This document shows, in pieces, positions 33,055 to 39,562 of a stretch of 46,883 bases of DNA. The notes under the pieces were generated by a model. It did not search any database. It saw nothing but the letters and a program-made list of their open reading frames with translations, and was not told where the DNA came from. The position numbers were made by a program, and so were the translations under genes. The first letter of the stretch is position 1. Each line of letters begins with the position of its first letter. Origin of the DNA: JBIKVP01 sp044356745 (lineage in GTDB: Bacteria; Pseudomonadota; Alphaproteobacteria; Rhizobiales; Beijerinckiaceae); NCBI GenBank assembly GCA_044356745.1, contig JBIKVP010000008.1:1-46883 (forward strand). Direction: 5' to 3'.

Positions 33055-33638
33055 GCCGCCACCCCCACTTTTTGTCGCTCCATCTGCCTCAACTTGGCAT
33101 ATGACGGGGTGTACATGCGCTTTTTGCACGTATCGCAATAGCTCTCACCAAGTGCGACAGGCGCACCACAATAAAACTTTTGCTCAAGCGGCACGTTATC
33201 CCATCCCCACAGCGGGAATGCGCACTGGTTGTTTTCGCGCTTAAGCAACGTCACAGCCGTGGCTGTCATCGGCCATGGATCGCCAAACCGACGCGCTGGC
33301 GCTGATGGATCAGGCTCAGGTGGAGGCGGCGCTTGTATGGGGGTAATCATAGGCATGAACATCGCCGTGATGCGCCCACCATTTTTATGCTTTTTCGGCT
33401 TGATTATTTTTGATGCATTGATGTTTGTTTTCAAACGCTTTTGCGTTTCGCGCTTGGTTTTGCATTCCGGCGCACGGTTCCAATGCCCGATCACGCCATT
33501 GCGTGTAATAGGGTATGGCGCACCACATGCACCATGCTCAATCTCAAAGGCAATCACAGATGCCGATTTAAGCCCAAAATTTTTGACACAATAGTCACGC
33601 ACAATCTGGCATTCAGGTGTTGGAACCTTCCCCGCCAT
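33051..33638 (-). CDS. GcrA-family cell-cycle regulator homologue
   Basis: 195 residues from the ATG at 33638. The N-terminal HTH region has YPITRNGVIGHWNRAPECK, like the TRNAVIGK helix of GcrA. A basic, Pro-rich linker (about 75-120) leads to the C-terminal GcrA motif: QCAFPLWGWDNVP, KFYCGAPVALGESYCDTCKK, matching C-WPLGDP...F-FCGA----G-PYC--H in cellular GcrA. In Caulobacter GcrA binds sigma-70 polymerase and activates promoters with methylated GANTC. Here the His of the end motif is Thr (DTCKK), and the protein precedes a methylase gene. Probably a phage transcription regulator. Confidence 0.8.
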   Translation of the reverse strand: MAGKVPTPECQIVRDYCVKNFGLKSASVIAFEIEHGACGAPYPITRNGVIGHWNRAPECKTKRETQKRLKTNINASKIIKPKKHKNGGRITAMFMPMITPIQAPPPPEPDPSAPARRFGDPWPMTATAVTLLKRENNQCAFPLWGWDNVPLEQKFYCGAPVALGESYCDTCKKRMYTPSYAKLRQMERQKVGVAA

Positions 33639-34858
33639 CACGCATCCCCCATGATCATGTCGTTAAAATCCATGCCGTCAGGGGCGAATGACGGGCGAAA
33701 CATGCGCCCCTCACGGGCGTTGCGTTTGGCAAAACGGATGTGCGCGTTGCGAGTCGCTAACGCTTCCGAGTCACTGTCCCCGAGCGTAATCACCTCATCG
33801 ATATGATCGGGGATGGTGAGGGCAGGGGATTCCATATCAGGCACATCACTCGCCACGAGTTGCGGCTTACCATCATCTTTGAGCAATGTCGGGTGCGGCA
33901 CTTTGCCAAGCGCTTTACCGCCCAAATTACCCAAATCAAGGAATGACCACACGAGCGTGCGCGATTCATTTTTGCCAGCAGCAAGACGCGAGCCATAAAC
34001 CGTGAACGTGGTTTCAATCCCCTCACCACCAATCAGGCGGTTTGCGCCAATACCTTGCGCAGGACGCAATAGCGAGAGATGTCCGCCGCGCTTTGAGCCG
34101 CGCATCTTTTTCGCATCGCACACCTCACCCGTATTCGGGTCAATGATGTGCGCTTTGCCTTTGGGCTGGGTGAGATCAAGCCATGTGATGTGAAGGCCAG
34201 AAAAACGCCCATCCACACCCACAATCGCGCCAATCATGGCCGCGCCCGTGTGGATCACACGCGGCTTTTGCCCATCAACCCCCGCGCCATAATACGGCAT
34301 GTGAGGCACAATGCGCAGCGTCATGCGATCCCACATCATCTCAAGCGCTGGCACACGGCGCAAAAGCAGATAATCCCGCAATATGGTGTGCATGGGGATC
34401 GCATCTTGCCACACCGCCCACAAACGCTTGCGCTCTTCTTCACGATAACGCGCCGCTTCCTCTTCGCGCTTGCGCTCTTTTTCAGCGTGCTCACGCTGTT
34501 GCGCGTCGCGGCGCTTTTGACGCGCGGCACGCTCTTCAGGTGTTTCATCACGGGCTGATTGTGGACGTGGGCGGTTTGAGAGCGCCTCGCACGCCTCAAA
34601 AAACGACACATGCTCACCCACAAGCGCGAGGGCAACAGCATCATAGCCGGCGGCTCCGCACTTGCGACAGTTAAACACACGCTTTGTCATATTAACAGAA
34701 AAGCGATTATCGCCGCCGCAAGCAGGACACGCCCCCGCACGATCAATCGCCTTGGCATATTGCGATTTTGGCACAAACCCGCACAGCTGCATGGCCGTAT
34801 CAAACGACCCTTGCCGCGCGTCATTGACCCATTCATCAAAGTCAGGATCGTCTCGCAT
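33638..34858 (-). CDS. DNA primase (zinc-ribbon plus Toprim)
   Basis: 406 residues. The zinc ribbon is CPAC (Cys44, Cys47) with GGDNRFSVN and then FNCRKCGAAGYDAVALALVG (Cys64, Cys67). A long charged helix (about 105-150) follows, then a P4/T7-like catalytic region with GAMIGAIVGVDGRFSGLHIT, a GGEGIETTFTVYGSRLA loop and the Toprim acid motif EVITLGDSDSEALATR near 360. It makes RNA primers for phage replication. It is coupled to the genes on both sides (TGATG). Confidence 0.9.
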   Translation of the reverse strand: MRDDPDFDEWVNDARQGSFDTAMQLCGFVPKSQYAKAIDRAGACPACGGDNRFSVNMTKRVFNCRKCGAAGYDAVALALVGEHVSFFEACEALSNRPRPQSARDETPEERAARQKRRDAQQREHAEKERKREEEAARYREEERKRLWAVWQDAIPMHTILRDYLLLRRVPALEMMWDRMTLRIVPHMPYYGAGVDGQKPRVIHTGAAMIGAIVGVDGRFSGLHITWLDLTQPKGKAHIIDPNTGEVCDAKKMRGSKRGGHLSLLRPAQGIGANRLIGGEGIETTFTVYGSRLAAGKNESRTLVWSFLDLGNLGGKALGKVPHPTLLKDDGKPQLVASDVPDMESPALTIPDHIDEVITLGDSDSEALATRNAHIRFAKRNAREGRMFRPSFAPDGMDFNDMIMGDA

Positions 34859-35004
34859 CAGCGCCCACCCCAGATGTGAAAGCGGGTTGCCAGCCCAATA
34901 AACCAGCTACCGCAGCGAAAATGCATCTCGGCAAACGTGCGGAAAATTTTAGACAACAACAACCACCAGACGCGGCGAAAACCGCGGGTTTTTCTCAAAA
35001 TCAT
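34858..35004 (-). CDS. Small basic protein before primase (48 residues)
   Basis: The ATG at 35004 has AGGTG five bases upstream and the TGA overlaps the primase ATG (TGATG), so it is probably translated. The sequence is Arg/Trp-rich: ILRKTRGFRRVWWLLLSKIF, FRCGSWFIGLATRFHIWGGR. It may be membrane- or nucleic acid-associated. No family recognised. Confidence 0.55.
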   Translation of the reverse strand: MILRKTRGFRRVWWLLLSKIFRTFAEMHFRCGSWFIGLATRFHIWGGR

Positions 35005-35027
35005 GCCGCACCTAATGAAAAAAAGTT

Positions 35028-35444
35028 TTAAATATCAATCTGTTGTATTTTTTTGTTCAACTCATCACTCAAGCGCTTGAGGCGATCAAAATCCGCATCA
35101 ACCTTTTTGGCTTTGAGCCAATCAGGGGGCTTAGGCAGCACCGCACATAAAAAATCGGGGCCATAAACTTGGATCAAGCGGATCGTAAAACCGAATGACG
35201 GCGCACTTTCGCGCGATAGCATCTTGCGCACCGTCTCCACGCTCTCCCCCGTGTCGTCGCTGATGCATTCAGCGGTTTTAATCGGGGCAACGCGGCGCAA
35301 AAATGCACACACACGCCCACCATCAACCAACACAGTGCGCATTCTACGAGTTGCTGGCGTGCGATAAGGGGACATTTGTCCCACTTTGAGGGACACCTGT
35401 CCGTGTTTGACGGGCAATAAACGATCATCATCAACGTGAGCCAT
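35028..35444 (-). CDS. Early operon HTH-like regulator of unknown family
   Basis: 138 residues from the ATG at 35444 (TGATG with the Cro-like gene). The middle, VCAFLRRVAPIKTAECISDD, TGESVETVRKMLSRESAPSF, reads like an HTH followed by LIQVYGPDFLCAVLPKPPDWL. The C-terminus is a charged helix (KKVDADFDRLKRLSDELNKK). It is the second gene of the leftward operon and may act as a CII-like or replication regulator. Function not established. Confidence 0.72.
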   Translation of the reverse strand: MAHVDDDRLLPVKHGQVSLKVGQMSPYRTPATRRMRTVLVDGGRVCAFLRRVAPIKTAECISDDTGESVETVRKMLSRESAPSFGFTIRLIQVYGPDFLCAVLPKPPDWLKAKKVDADFDRLKRLSDELNKKIQQIDI

Positions 35445-35815
35445 CAGCATGACCCTCCATCACATCCACCCGCATAAGCAACGGCTGCACCAGTGTCACA
35501 AAAAGCGGCGGAGCTGCTGGGGAGCACAACAGGAGAGGTGCGCTCGCGCTCCGCCGCTAAGGTACCAGAAGCTTCTAGGCGCTCTGGCGTATCATCCGCG
35601 ACACGGGGGGTGTCCGGATAATGGGAAAACTGTGAGGGCAACCGCCCCTCATGAATGAGCTGCGCCTCAAGCTGATCAAGCAGCAGAGACACGGGACCTG
35701 ATTCAACCTGCCCACCCTCAAGCCGACAGATCACTTGCTGAGAAACACGCAACCGAGCGCCCATCTCAACCTGCGACAATCCTAGTGTATCTCGAATGAT
35801 TTTGGTTCTGTTCAT
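35444..35815 (-). CDS. Cro-like HTH_XRE regulator, first gene of leftward operon
   Basis: 123 residues from the ATG at 35815. Residues 1-45 are a standard XRE helix-turn-helix: RTKIIRDTLGLSQVEMGARL, RVSQQVICRLEGGQV. The rest is low-complexity, Ala/Ser/Pro-rich, and ends in a Gly/Cys tail. It is divergent from the CI-type repressor with two operators between them. The predicted start site of its promoter falls on the ATG, so its mRNA may be leaderless. Confidence 0.82.
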   Translation of the reverse strand: MNRTKIIRDTLGLSQVEMGARLRVSQQVICRLEGGQVESGPVSLLLDQLEAQLIHEGRLPSQFSHYPDTPRVADDTPERLEASGTLAAERERTSPVVLPSSSAAFCDTGAAVAYAGGCDGGSC

Positions 35816-35821
35816 TCTCAA

Positions 35822-35850
35822 AATCTATCCAATAAGGATAGGCTTGTCAA
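35822..35850 (-). promoter_or_regulatory. Leftward early promoter (PR-like)
   Basis: TTGACA (35845-35850), a 17-bp spacer and TAGATT (35822-35827) on the minus strand. The -35 is perfect. Operator 35826-35840 fills the spacer and touches the -10; operator 35851-35865 abuts the -35. Repressor bound at either would block polymerase. The start site about seven bases past the -10 coincides with the Cro-like ATG. Confidence 0.8.
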
Positions 35851-35865
35851 TATCCCTAAAGGATA
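35826..35865. promoter_or_regulatory. Repressor operators O1 and O2 (TATCC-N5-GGATA)
   Basis: Two perfect 5-bp inverted repeats with 5-bp centres: TATCCAATAAGGATA (35826-35840) and TATCCCTAAAGGATA (35851-35865), 25 bp apart centre to centre. Two near-identical sites lie at 37545-37577 at the rightward promoter. O2 also contains the ribosome site (AAAGGA) of the repressor gene, which suits self-regulation. Confidence 0.85.
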
Positions 35866-35870
35866 AAAAA

Positions 35871-36518
35871 ATGTGTGATTTGATTATTATGAAAAATTCC
35901 ACTTATCCGCACGAAAGGCTGAAAGAAGCACGCATCGCGGCTGGTTTTAAATCCGCTGCGGAAGCTGCAAGGGTAATATCAATGCCCTATCCATCCTACA
36001 TGCACCTTGAAAGCGGCGCGAGGTCTTTTGACAAGCACGCATCAACTCTAGCGCGACGATTCCGAGTTAACCTCGAATGGCTTTTGACGGGGCGGGGTGA
36101 GATGCGCGGCAAAACCGCATCAGGCCAAAGCGTGCCTGTCATTGGCATTGTCGGTTTGGGCGAGAACATTGACTGGCACGGGGATGATTCGATGCTGGAT
36201 GAGGTGATCGTTGATTTTCCCCTGTCAAAAGATTGTTTTGCGCTCGAATGCCGTGGCGATTCGATGCTGCCACGCTTACGGCATGGTGATCTTGTGATTG
36301 CGTGCCATAACACCCCTGCGCCAGAGCGCCTTTATGGGGAAGAGGCGGTTGTGAAGGTCGAGAATGGCCCTTATCTGCTCAAGATTTTACGGCGTGGCTA
36401 TGAGCCAGGCACATTCAACTTAGAGAGCCACAACGCACCCCCGCGTGAAAACCAAACCCTTGAATGGATTGCGATTTTGCGAGCGATACTGCCAAAAGGC
36501 CAATGGAAGAGGGTTTGA
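35871..36518 (+). CDS. CI/LexA-type phage repressor (HTH plus S24 peptidase)
   Basis: 215 residues from the ATG at 35871 with AAAGGA seven bases upstream; a longer frame would start inside the operator. N-terminal HTH (about 10-70): YPHERLKEARIAAGFKSAAE, AARVISMPYPSYMHLESGAR. C-terminal S24 domain: VPVIGIVGLGENIDWHGDD, then FALECRGDSMLPRLRHGDLV with the catalytic Ser, and EEAVVKVENGPYLLKILRRG with the catalytic Lys. It should cleave itself on RecA activation, so the prophage is likely SOS-inducible. It represses the two divergent early operons through four operators. Confidence 0.93.
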   Translation: MCDLIIMKNSTYPHERLKEARIAAGFKSAAEAARVISMPYPSYMHLESGARSFDKHASTLARRFRVNLEWLLTGRGEMRGKTASGQSVPVIGIVGLGENIDWHGDDSMLDEVIVDFPLSKDCFALECRGDSMLPRLRHGDLVIACHNTPAPERLYGEEAVVKVENGPYLLKILRRGYEPGTFNLESHNAPPRENQTLEWIAILRAILPKGQWKRV

Positions 36519-36560
36519 CACAGCGTCAAATAAACAGCAACCAAACGAAAGGAATTGACA

Positions 36561-36800
36561 ATGAAAAGCGCATTTGAAAAAGGGCTAACAGTAGAACAAA
36601 AACAACTTTTAATATCTTTTGGGCAGACAACGTTGATAAGCGATGGATATAAACACTTTATCCAATTAGGCGTAGAGCCGCTTGATATGTTGCGATACTA
36701 CATTATCGCTAACGGCTGGAAGTCACAAGATGTTTTTAATCTAACTGAAGAGCAAATGTATATTGTTTTACTTGATGAAATTTACAATATGTCGCTTTAG
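36561..36800 (+). CDS. Small protein downstream of repressor
   Basis: 79 residues from the ATG at 36561 (AAAGGA nine bases upstream). The composition is ordinary, with EKGLTVEQKQLLISFGQTTL and MLRYYIIANGWKSQDVFNLT; no signal peptide or membrane segment. It is 42 bases after the repressor, so it is probably made in the lysogen. The sequence is AT-richer than the repressor. Unknown function; superinfection immunity or host modulation is possible from position only. Confidence 0.65.
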   Translation: MKSAFEKGLTVEQKQLLISFGQTTLISDGYKHFIQLGVEPLDMLRYYIIANGWKSQDVFNLTEEQMYIVLLDEIYNMSL

Positions 36801-36810
36801 ATTTTCAAAA

Positions 36811-37026
36811 TCACTTAACATTATTAGAACGTAGTATTTCTGCCTTCTTCTCTTCTATTTCACATATCGCGTCTTGATTTAAATATTCCTTAGACTTCTC
36901 TTCAGAAAGAAGGAAAGTGCGATCAACGCCGCAAATATCAGTAATAGATATATAATCAAAACCAGTCCTCTTGCATTTGCCAACGCCTACATTTTGCGCA
37001 AGATATTTTCGCTCTTTAGTACGCAT
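36811..37026 (-). CDS. Small hypothetical protein (71 residues)
   Basis: ATG at 37026 with GAGGA eight bases upstream. Sequence RTKERKYLAQNVGVGKCKRT, GFDYISITDICGVDRTFLLS and a charged C-terminal helix. It converges with the gene before it and is AT-rich. No family recognised; a small cytoplasmic lysogen protein. Confidence 0.6.
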   Translation of the reverse strand: MRTKERKYLAQNVGVGKCKRTGFDYISITDICGVDRTFLLSEEKSKEYLNQDAICEIEEKKAEILRSNNVK

Positions 37027-37091
37027 TAAATTATCCTCTTCAGTGTTGAAAACTCACAATTAAACCACAACCGTCATGCCCTGCCTTTAGT

Positions 37092-37110
37092 CCCCGTGCT
37101 TGACACGGGG
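37092..37110. repeat. GC-rich palindrome resembling chromosomal intergenic repeat
   Basis: CCCCGTG, five bases and CACGGGG form a perfect 7-bp stem within GTCATGCC...GCATCCACG-type context, which recalls the palindromic repeats scattered between alphaproteobacterial genes. No T run follows on either side. Confidence 0.4.
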
Positions 37111-37150
37111 ATCACGCTGGCATCCACGCCTTTAGAACAGCCTTGTTGCC

Positions 37151-37339
37151 TTATAAAATCTGCAAAAAACGCATGAATTTAAAAAGCAAAAACCAAGGGA
37201 AAAAAACTAAAAAAAGACTAAAAATCGCTAAAAAGGCAGCTAAAACAACCAAGAAGGCTCCTTGTAATGAAGCCTCGAATAAACATAAAAAATTATAGCA
37301 GACTCCCAATAGGTAGCCTTTAATTTTGCTAGTCGACAT
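37151..37339 (-). CDS. Small two-helix membrane protein
   Basis: 62 residues from the ATG at 37339; longer starts are possible but cross no better ribosome site. After a short basic head, two hydrophobic stretches (GYLLGVCYNFLCLFEA and LVVLAAFLAIFSLFLVFFPW) make it nearly all membrane. It lies behind the tRNA-like element on the same strand. Possible superinfection-exclusion or holin-like protein; composition could also be chance in an AT-rich stretch. Confidence 0.42.
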   Translation of the reverse strand: MSTSKIKGYLLGVCYNFLCLFEASLQGAFLVVLAAFLAIFSLFLVFFPWFLLFKFMRFLQIL

Positions 37340-37410
37340 AAAACTTACCCACCATCTTCTCGCCTTTAAAACCTCACACCCCGTCACATGACCGCCTCCT
37401 CAGCAAGCGT

Positions 37411-37497
37411 TGGAAGCGGGGCAGGATTTGCACCGCTTGACCTTTTGGGCAAGAAACCCAGAGAACCCAAACGAGCTAACCACTGCTCTACCCCGCG
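37411..37497 (-). tRNA. Initiator-tRNA-like element with enlarged anticodon loop, probably not functional
   Basis: On the minus strand it reads CGCGGGGTAGAGCAG, GGTTAGCTCG, TTTGGG, a 16-nt loop, CCCAAAAGGTC, then GCAAATCCTG and CCCCGCTTCCA. Several blocks match bacterial initiator tRNA: the mismatch at the 1-72 pair, the GAGC/GCTC D stem, three G-C pairs at the base of the anticodon stem, AAGGTC, and an encoded CCA. But the anticodon loop is 16 instead of 7 nt and holds no CAT, and the T stem is poor (one base missing). A promoter (37509-37538) points at it. Either a decayed tRNA or a tRNA-shaped regulatory RNA. Confidence 0.5.
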
Positions 37498-37508
37498 ACA
37501 TGTGACTC

Positions 37509-37538
37509 ACCATAACCCCCACCCAAAACAAATGTCAA
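37509..37538 (-). promoter_or_regulatory. Promoter toward the tRNA-like element
   Basis: TTGACA (37533-37538), 18-bp spacer and TATGGT (37509-37514) on the minus strand. The start site would fall about 37502, five bases before the 5' end of the tRNA-like element. Operator 37545-37559 ends seven bases upstream of the -35, so the repressor could act on it too, perhaps positively. Confidence 0.55.
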
Positions 37539-37544
37539 ATAAAA

Positions 37545-37577
37545 TATCCATTATGGATTGACTATCCAAAATGGATA
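37545..37577. promoter_or_regulatory. Repressor operators O3 and O4
   Basis: TATCCATTATGGATT (37545-37559, one mismatch) and TATCCAAAATGGATA (37563-37577, perfect), 18 bp apart centre to centre. They match the operators at 35826-35865 in both arms and in the 5-bp gap. O3 covers the -35 and O4 the spacer of the rightward promoter. Confidence 0.85.
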
Positions 37578-37587
37578 TGTTTATTAT
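37558..37587 (+). promoter_or_regulatory. Rightward early promoter (PL-like)
   Basis: TTGACT (37558-37563) and TATTAT (37582-37587) with an 18-bp spacer, or TTATTA with 17. It is overlapped by operators O3 and O4. The start site would be near 37594, so the first gene is read from the ATG at 37616 and not from the upstream ATG at 37571. Confidence 0.75.
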
Positions 37588-37615
37588 GCTTCCATCAACA
37601 CGATGGAGAGCCGCA

Positions 37616-38155
37616 ATGTTTTATGAAACCCCGCTAGACGCACCAAACCACGGCGTGCTCGCCACAACGTGGCCTGTGAGCCGCGCCGAGATGACCACGC
37701 CGCGCTTCATCACCCAGCGCATGGCGCTCGACATTCAGGAGCTATCCGCCAATTTTTCATTCGATGTGAGTTGGGATGAACTTCAGGCAATCGGCTGGTC
37801 GCACAATCAGTTGATGGGGTTTTATCAGGTGGCGTTTACAGAAGCACGCCGCCTCCATGAAAGCCTGAGCATCATACCCCGTCCACTCGTGGCTGAGATT
37901 CCATCCATGCATAATGGTGAGGCGCGTTACACCTATGAGCGCCATGACATGACCGTCTCAACCGCGATCATCCATCGCATGTCTGCTGATATAAACCACA
38001 TCATTGAGATGGCTTATCCGCAAAGCGAGATCATCCCTCAGCTGCAAAGCTACGGCTGGCTCACCTCACAAATCACGGAATATTTTGACGAGGCGCACAA
38101 GCTCACTAAGCACGCCAAAGGCGAAGAAAAGGGCAAGGTGTTCCATGTCCTATGA
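37616..38155 (+). CDS. Hypothetical early protein with two internal repeats
   Basis: 179 residues from the ATG at 37616 (GGAGA upstream and downstream of the predicted start site). Two halves share a pattern: RMALDIQELSANFSFDVSWD then LQAIGWSHNQLMGFYQVAF in the first, and RMSADINHIIEMAYPQSEII then LQSYGWLTSQITEYFDEAH in the second. Each looks like a helical unit of about 50 residues (RM--DI ... LQ--GW---Q---F--A--L). It is the first gene under direct repressor control. Function unknown; the repeat suggests a duplicated DNA- or protein-binding unit. Confidence 0.75.
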   Translation: MFYETPLDAPNHGVLATTWPVSRAEMTTPRFITQRMALDIQELSANFSFDVSWDELQAIGWSHNQLMGFYQVAFTEARRLHESLSIIPRPLVAEIPSMHNGEARYTYERHDMTVSTAIIHRMSADINHIIEMAYPQSEIIPQLQSYGWLTSQITEYFDEAHKLTKHAKGEEKGKVFHVL

Positions 38156-38318
38156 TCTCGCACTCATGCATCTGACGTGGCTCATCATCATTGTGAGCGT
38201 GGGCTTTCTTACCTTCTATTTTTTCTCGGCGCGGATGCCGATCCACCCACTCATCACATTCATTCAAGATGCGCACGCCGCATCTCAAACTATGGGGAAA
38301 CGCCATGAAAAACAATGA
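38145..38318 (+). CDS. Small single-pass membrane protein (57 residues)
   Basis: ATG at 38145, overlapping the previous gene by 11 bases, with AAGGTG upstream. One membrane segment, LTWLIIIVSVGFLTFYFFSA, then a short polar tail. Early-operon membrane proteins of this size often act on the host envelope. No family recognised. Confidence 0.6.
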   Translation: MSYDLALMHLTWLIIIVSVGFLTFYFFSARMPIHPLITFIQDAHAASQTMGKRHEKQ

Positions 38319-38457
38319 TTTCATCATTCAGCACGACAAGCCGGGCTTCATTGAATCCCTGTGTGAAATCATCGCCTGTGGCCTTTTCTTGCTCGCCATC
38401 GTCGCGGCCTTTTGCGCGGTTGAATTTTATCACCTGCCACTCGCTCCAGCAGTCTAG
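38305..38457 (+). CDS. Small single-pass membrane protein (50 residues)
   Basis: ATG at 38305, overlapping the previous gene by 14 bases, with GGGGA upstream. A polar head (MKNNDFIIQHDKPGFIES) is followed by one membrane segment (IIACGLFLLAIVAAFCAVEF) and a short end. It is in a tandem with the 57-residue membrane protein and may act with it. Confidence 0.6.
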   Translation: MKNNDFIIQHDKPGFIESLCEIIACGLFLLAIVAAFCAVEFYHLPLAPAV

Positions 38458-38466
38458 AGGTGCACC

Positions 38467-38958
38467 ATGACACATGCGGACATTGACCCATACCCGCTCG
38501 CAACATTCACACGAACCATGCTCACGTGTGCGTTTAATATTCGCGTGTGTTTACGCGTTGGCGCACTCAATGCGTTGATGAATCAAAACGCAAAAATATC
38601 TATGGCGATGATGGATTATGAAGCCGCTCACGGCGATGTGACCCAGCCAATCCTGCGCCTCGTGCAAGGCGTATACGATGAGATTGAAGCTTATCTCAAG
38701 CGCCTCAAACTCATCAGCGACCTCATCGACACAGCGCGTCACCAAATGGCCTATCGCGATTGTATCGCGGTCAATCGGGTGCTGGGCGATATCAACACAG
38801 CCATCACCACCACAGGGCTGGGTGAGGGCTCAACCATCTATCGCAAATGGGCAATGCCAAGCGATTTACGCAGTAAACTCATCGCCTTAGCAACTGACGT
38901 TAAGCGCTTCTACGAAGCGCAAAACCCACGCGGCCACGCAGATTTAGCGAGGGCGTGA
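38467..38958 (+). CDS. Hypothetical early protein, helical
   Basis: 163 residues with AGAGGTG before the ATG. Sequence features: FTRTMLTCAFNIRVCLRVGA, LRLVQGVYDEIEAYLKRLK, and RSKLIALATDVKRFYEA. Entirely soluble and mostly helical. It sits between membrane proteins and the GapR/clamp genes; nothing in it is diagnostic. Confidence 0.7.
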   Translation: MTHADIDPYPLATFTRTMLTCAFNIRVCLRVGALNALMNQNAKISMAMMDYEAAHGDVTQPILRLVQGVYDEIEAYLKRLKLISDLIDTARHQMAYRDCIAVNRVLGDINTAITTTGLGEGSTIYRKWAMPSDLRSKLIALATDVKRFYEAQNPRGHADLARA

Positions 38959-39254
38959 TGGGCTGGGAAAGAGAAAGCACAAGCACAAGCATCGATATTG
39001 ATGTTGATCTTGATGAGTTTAAAACAGAGCAGCTTCTGCAAGAATTGATGGATCGGGGCGTTATCACAGAAGCTGATGCAGTAGCGCTGAACAGCAAGAA
39101 AAATGCTCCAAAAATCAGCCTCACAGTCAATCACTCATTCATCGCCGATGCGCTTGATTATAAGCGCCGTGGCAACCGGCACGAGGCGCTGCACATGCTT
39201 GAGCGTGCGCTCGGCAGCGAATGGCTTCAATATCTCACAGGAGAGCCGACATGA
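38958..39254 (+). CDS. Hypothetical early protein with acidic start
   Basis: 98 residues, ATG at 38958 overlapping the previous stop (TGATG). It opens with a Ser/Thr/Asp-rich stretch (ERESTSTSIDIDVDLDEF) and continues with ELMDRGVITEADAVALNSKK and RRGNRHEALHMLERALGSEW, a small helical domain. It overlaps the start of the GapR-like gene by four bases. Function unknown. Confidence 0.7.
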   Translation: MGWERESTSTSIDIDVDLDEFKTEQLLQELMDRGVITEADAVALNSKKNAPKISLTVNHSFIADALDYKRRGNRHEALHMLERALGSEWLQYLTGEPT

Positions 39255-39562
39255 TAGGACACAACAGCCAACTGCAAGCAGCTGCTCATCTCAAACAGTT
39301 TATTGAGCGCGTTGAGCGCTTGGAAGAGGACAAAGCCAGCATCACGGGCGACATCAAGGATGTCTATGCCGAGGCCAAAGCCAATGGCTTTGATGTTCCA
39401 ACGATGCGTAAAATCGTGTCGTTGCGCAAAATGGATCGCGACAAACGCATGGAGCAAGAGCAAATCCTCGAAACCTATATGCACGCGCTCGGTATGCTCA
39501 GCGATACGCCTCTTGGTGAAGAGGCACTTAAAAACATCACAATCACAAAGGCCAAACCATGA
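39251..39562 (+). CDS. GapR-like (DUF2312) DNA-binding protein
   Basis: 103 residues with GGAGAG upstream. AHLKQFIERVERLEEDKASI, TGDIKDVYAEAKANGFDVPT and MRKIVSLRKMDRDKRMEQEQ are the full DUF2312 pattern. In Caulobacter GapR is an essential tetrameric clamp that binds overtwisted DNA ahead of replication and transcription forks. A phage copy next to a sliding clamp gene suggests support of fast phage replication or competition with the host protein. It overlaps the clamp gene by four bases. Confidence 0.9.
   Translation: MIGHNSQLQAAAHLKQFIERVERLEEDKASITGDIKDVYAEAKANGFDVPTMRKIVSLRKMDRDKRMEQEQILETYMHALGMLSDTPLGEEALKNITITKAKP

Noticed and set aside
31397..34858. Anti-phage defence island (methylase plus unknown small genes)
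   Set aside because: The genes are tightly coupled to primase and other replication genes, and no nuclease or effector domain is visible; an early phage operon explains them better.
36561..37026. Toxin-antitoxin pair
   Set aside because: The two small genes converge instead of forming an operon and neither shows a known toxin or antitoxin motif.
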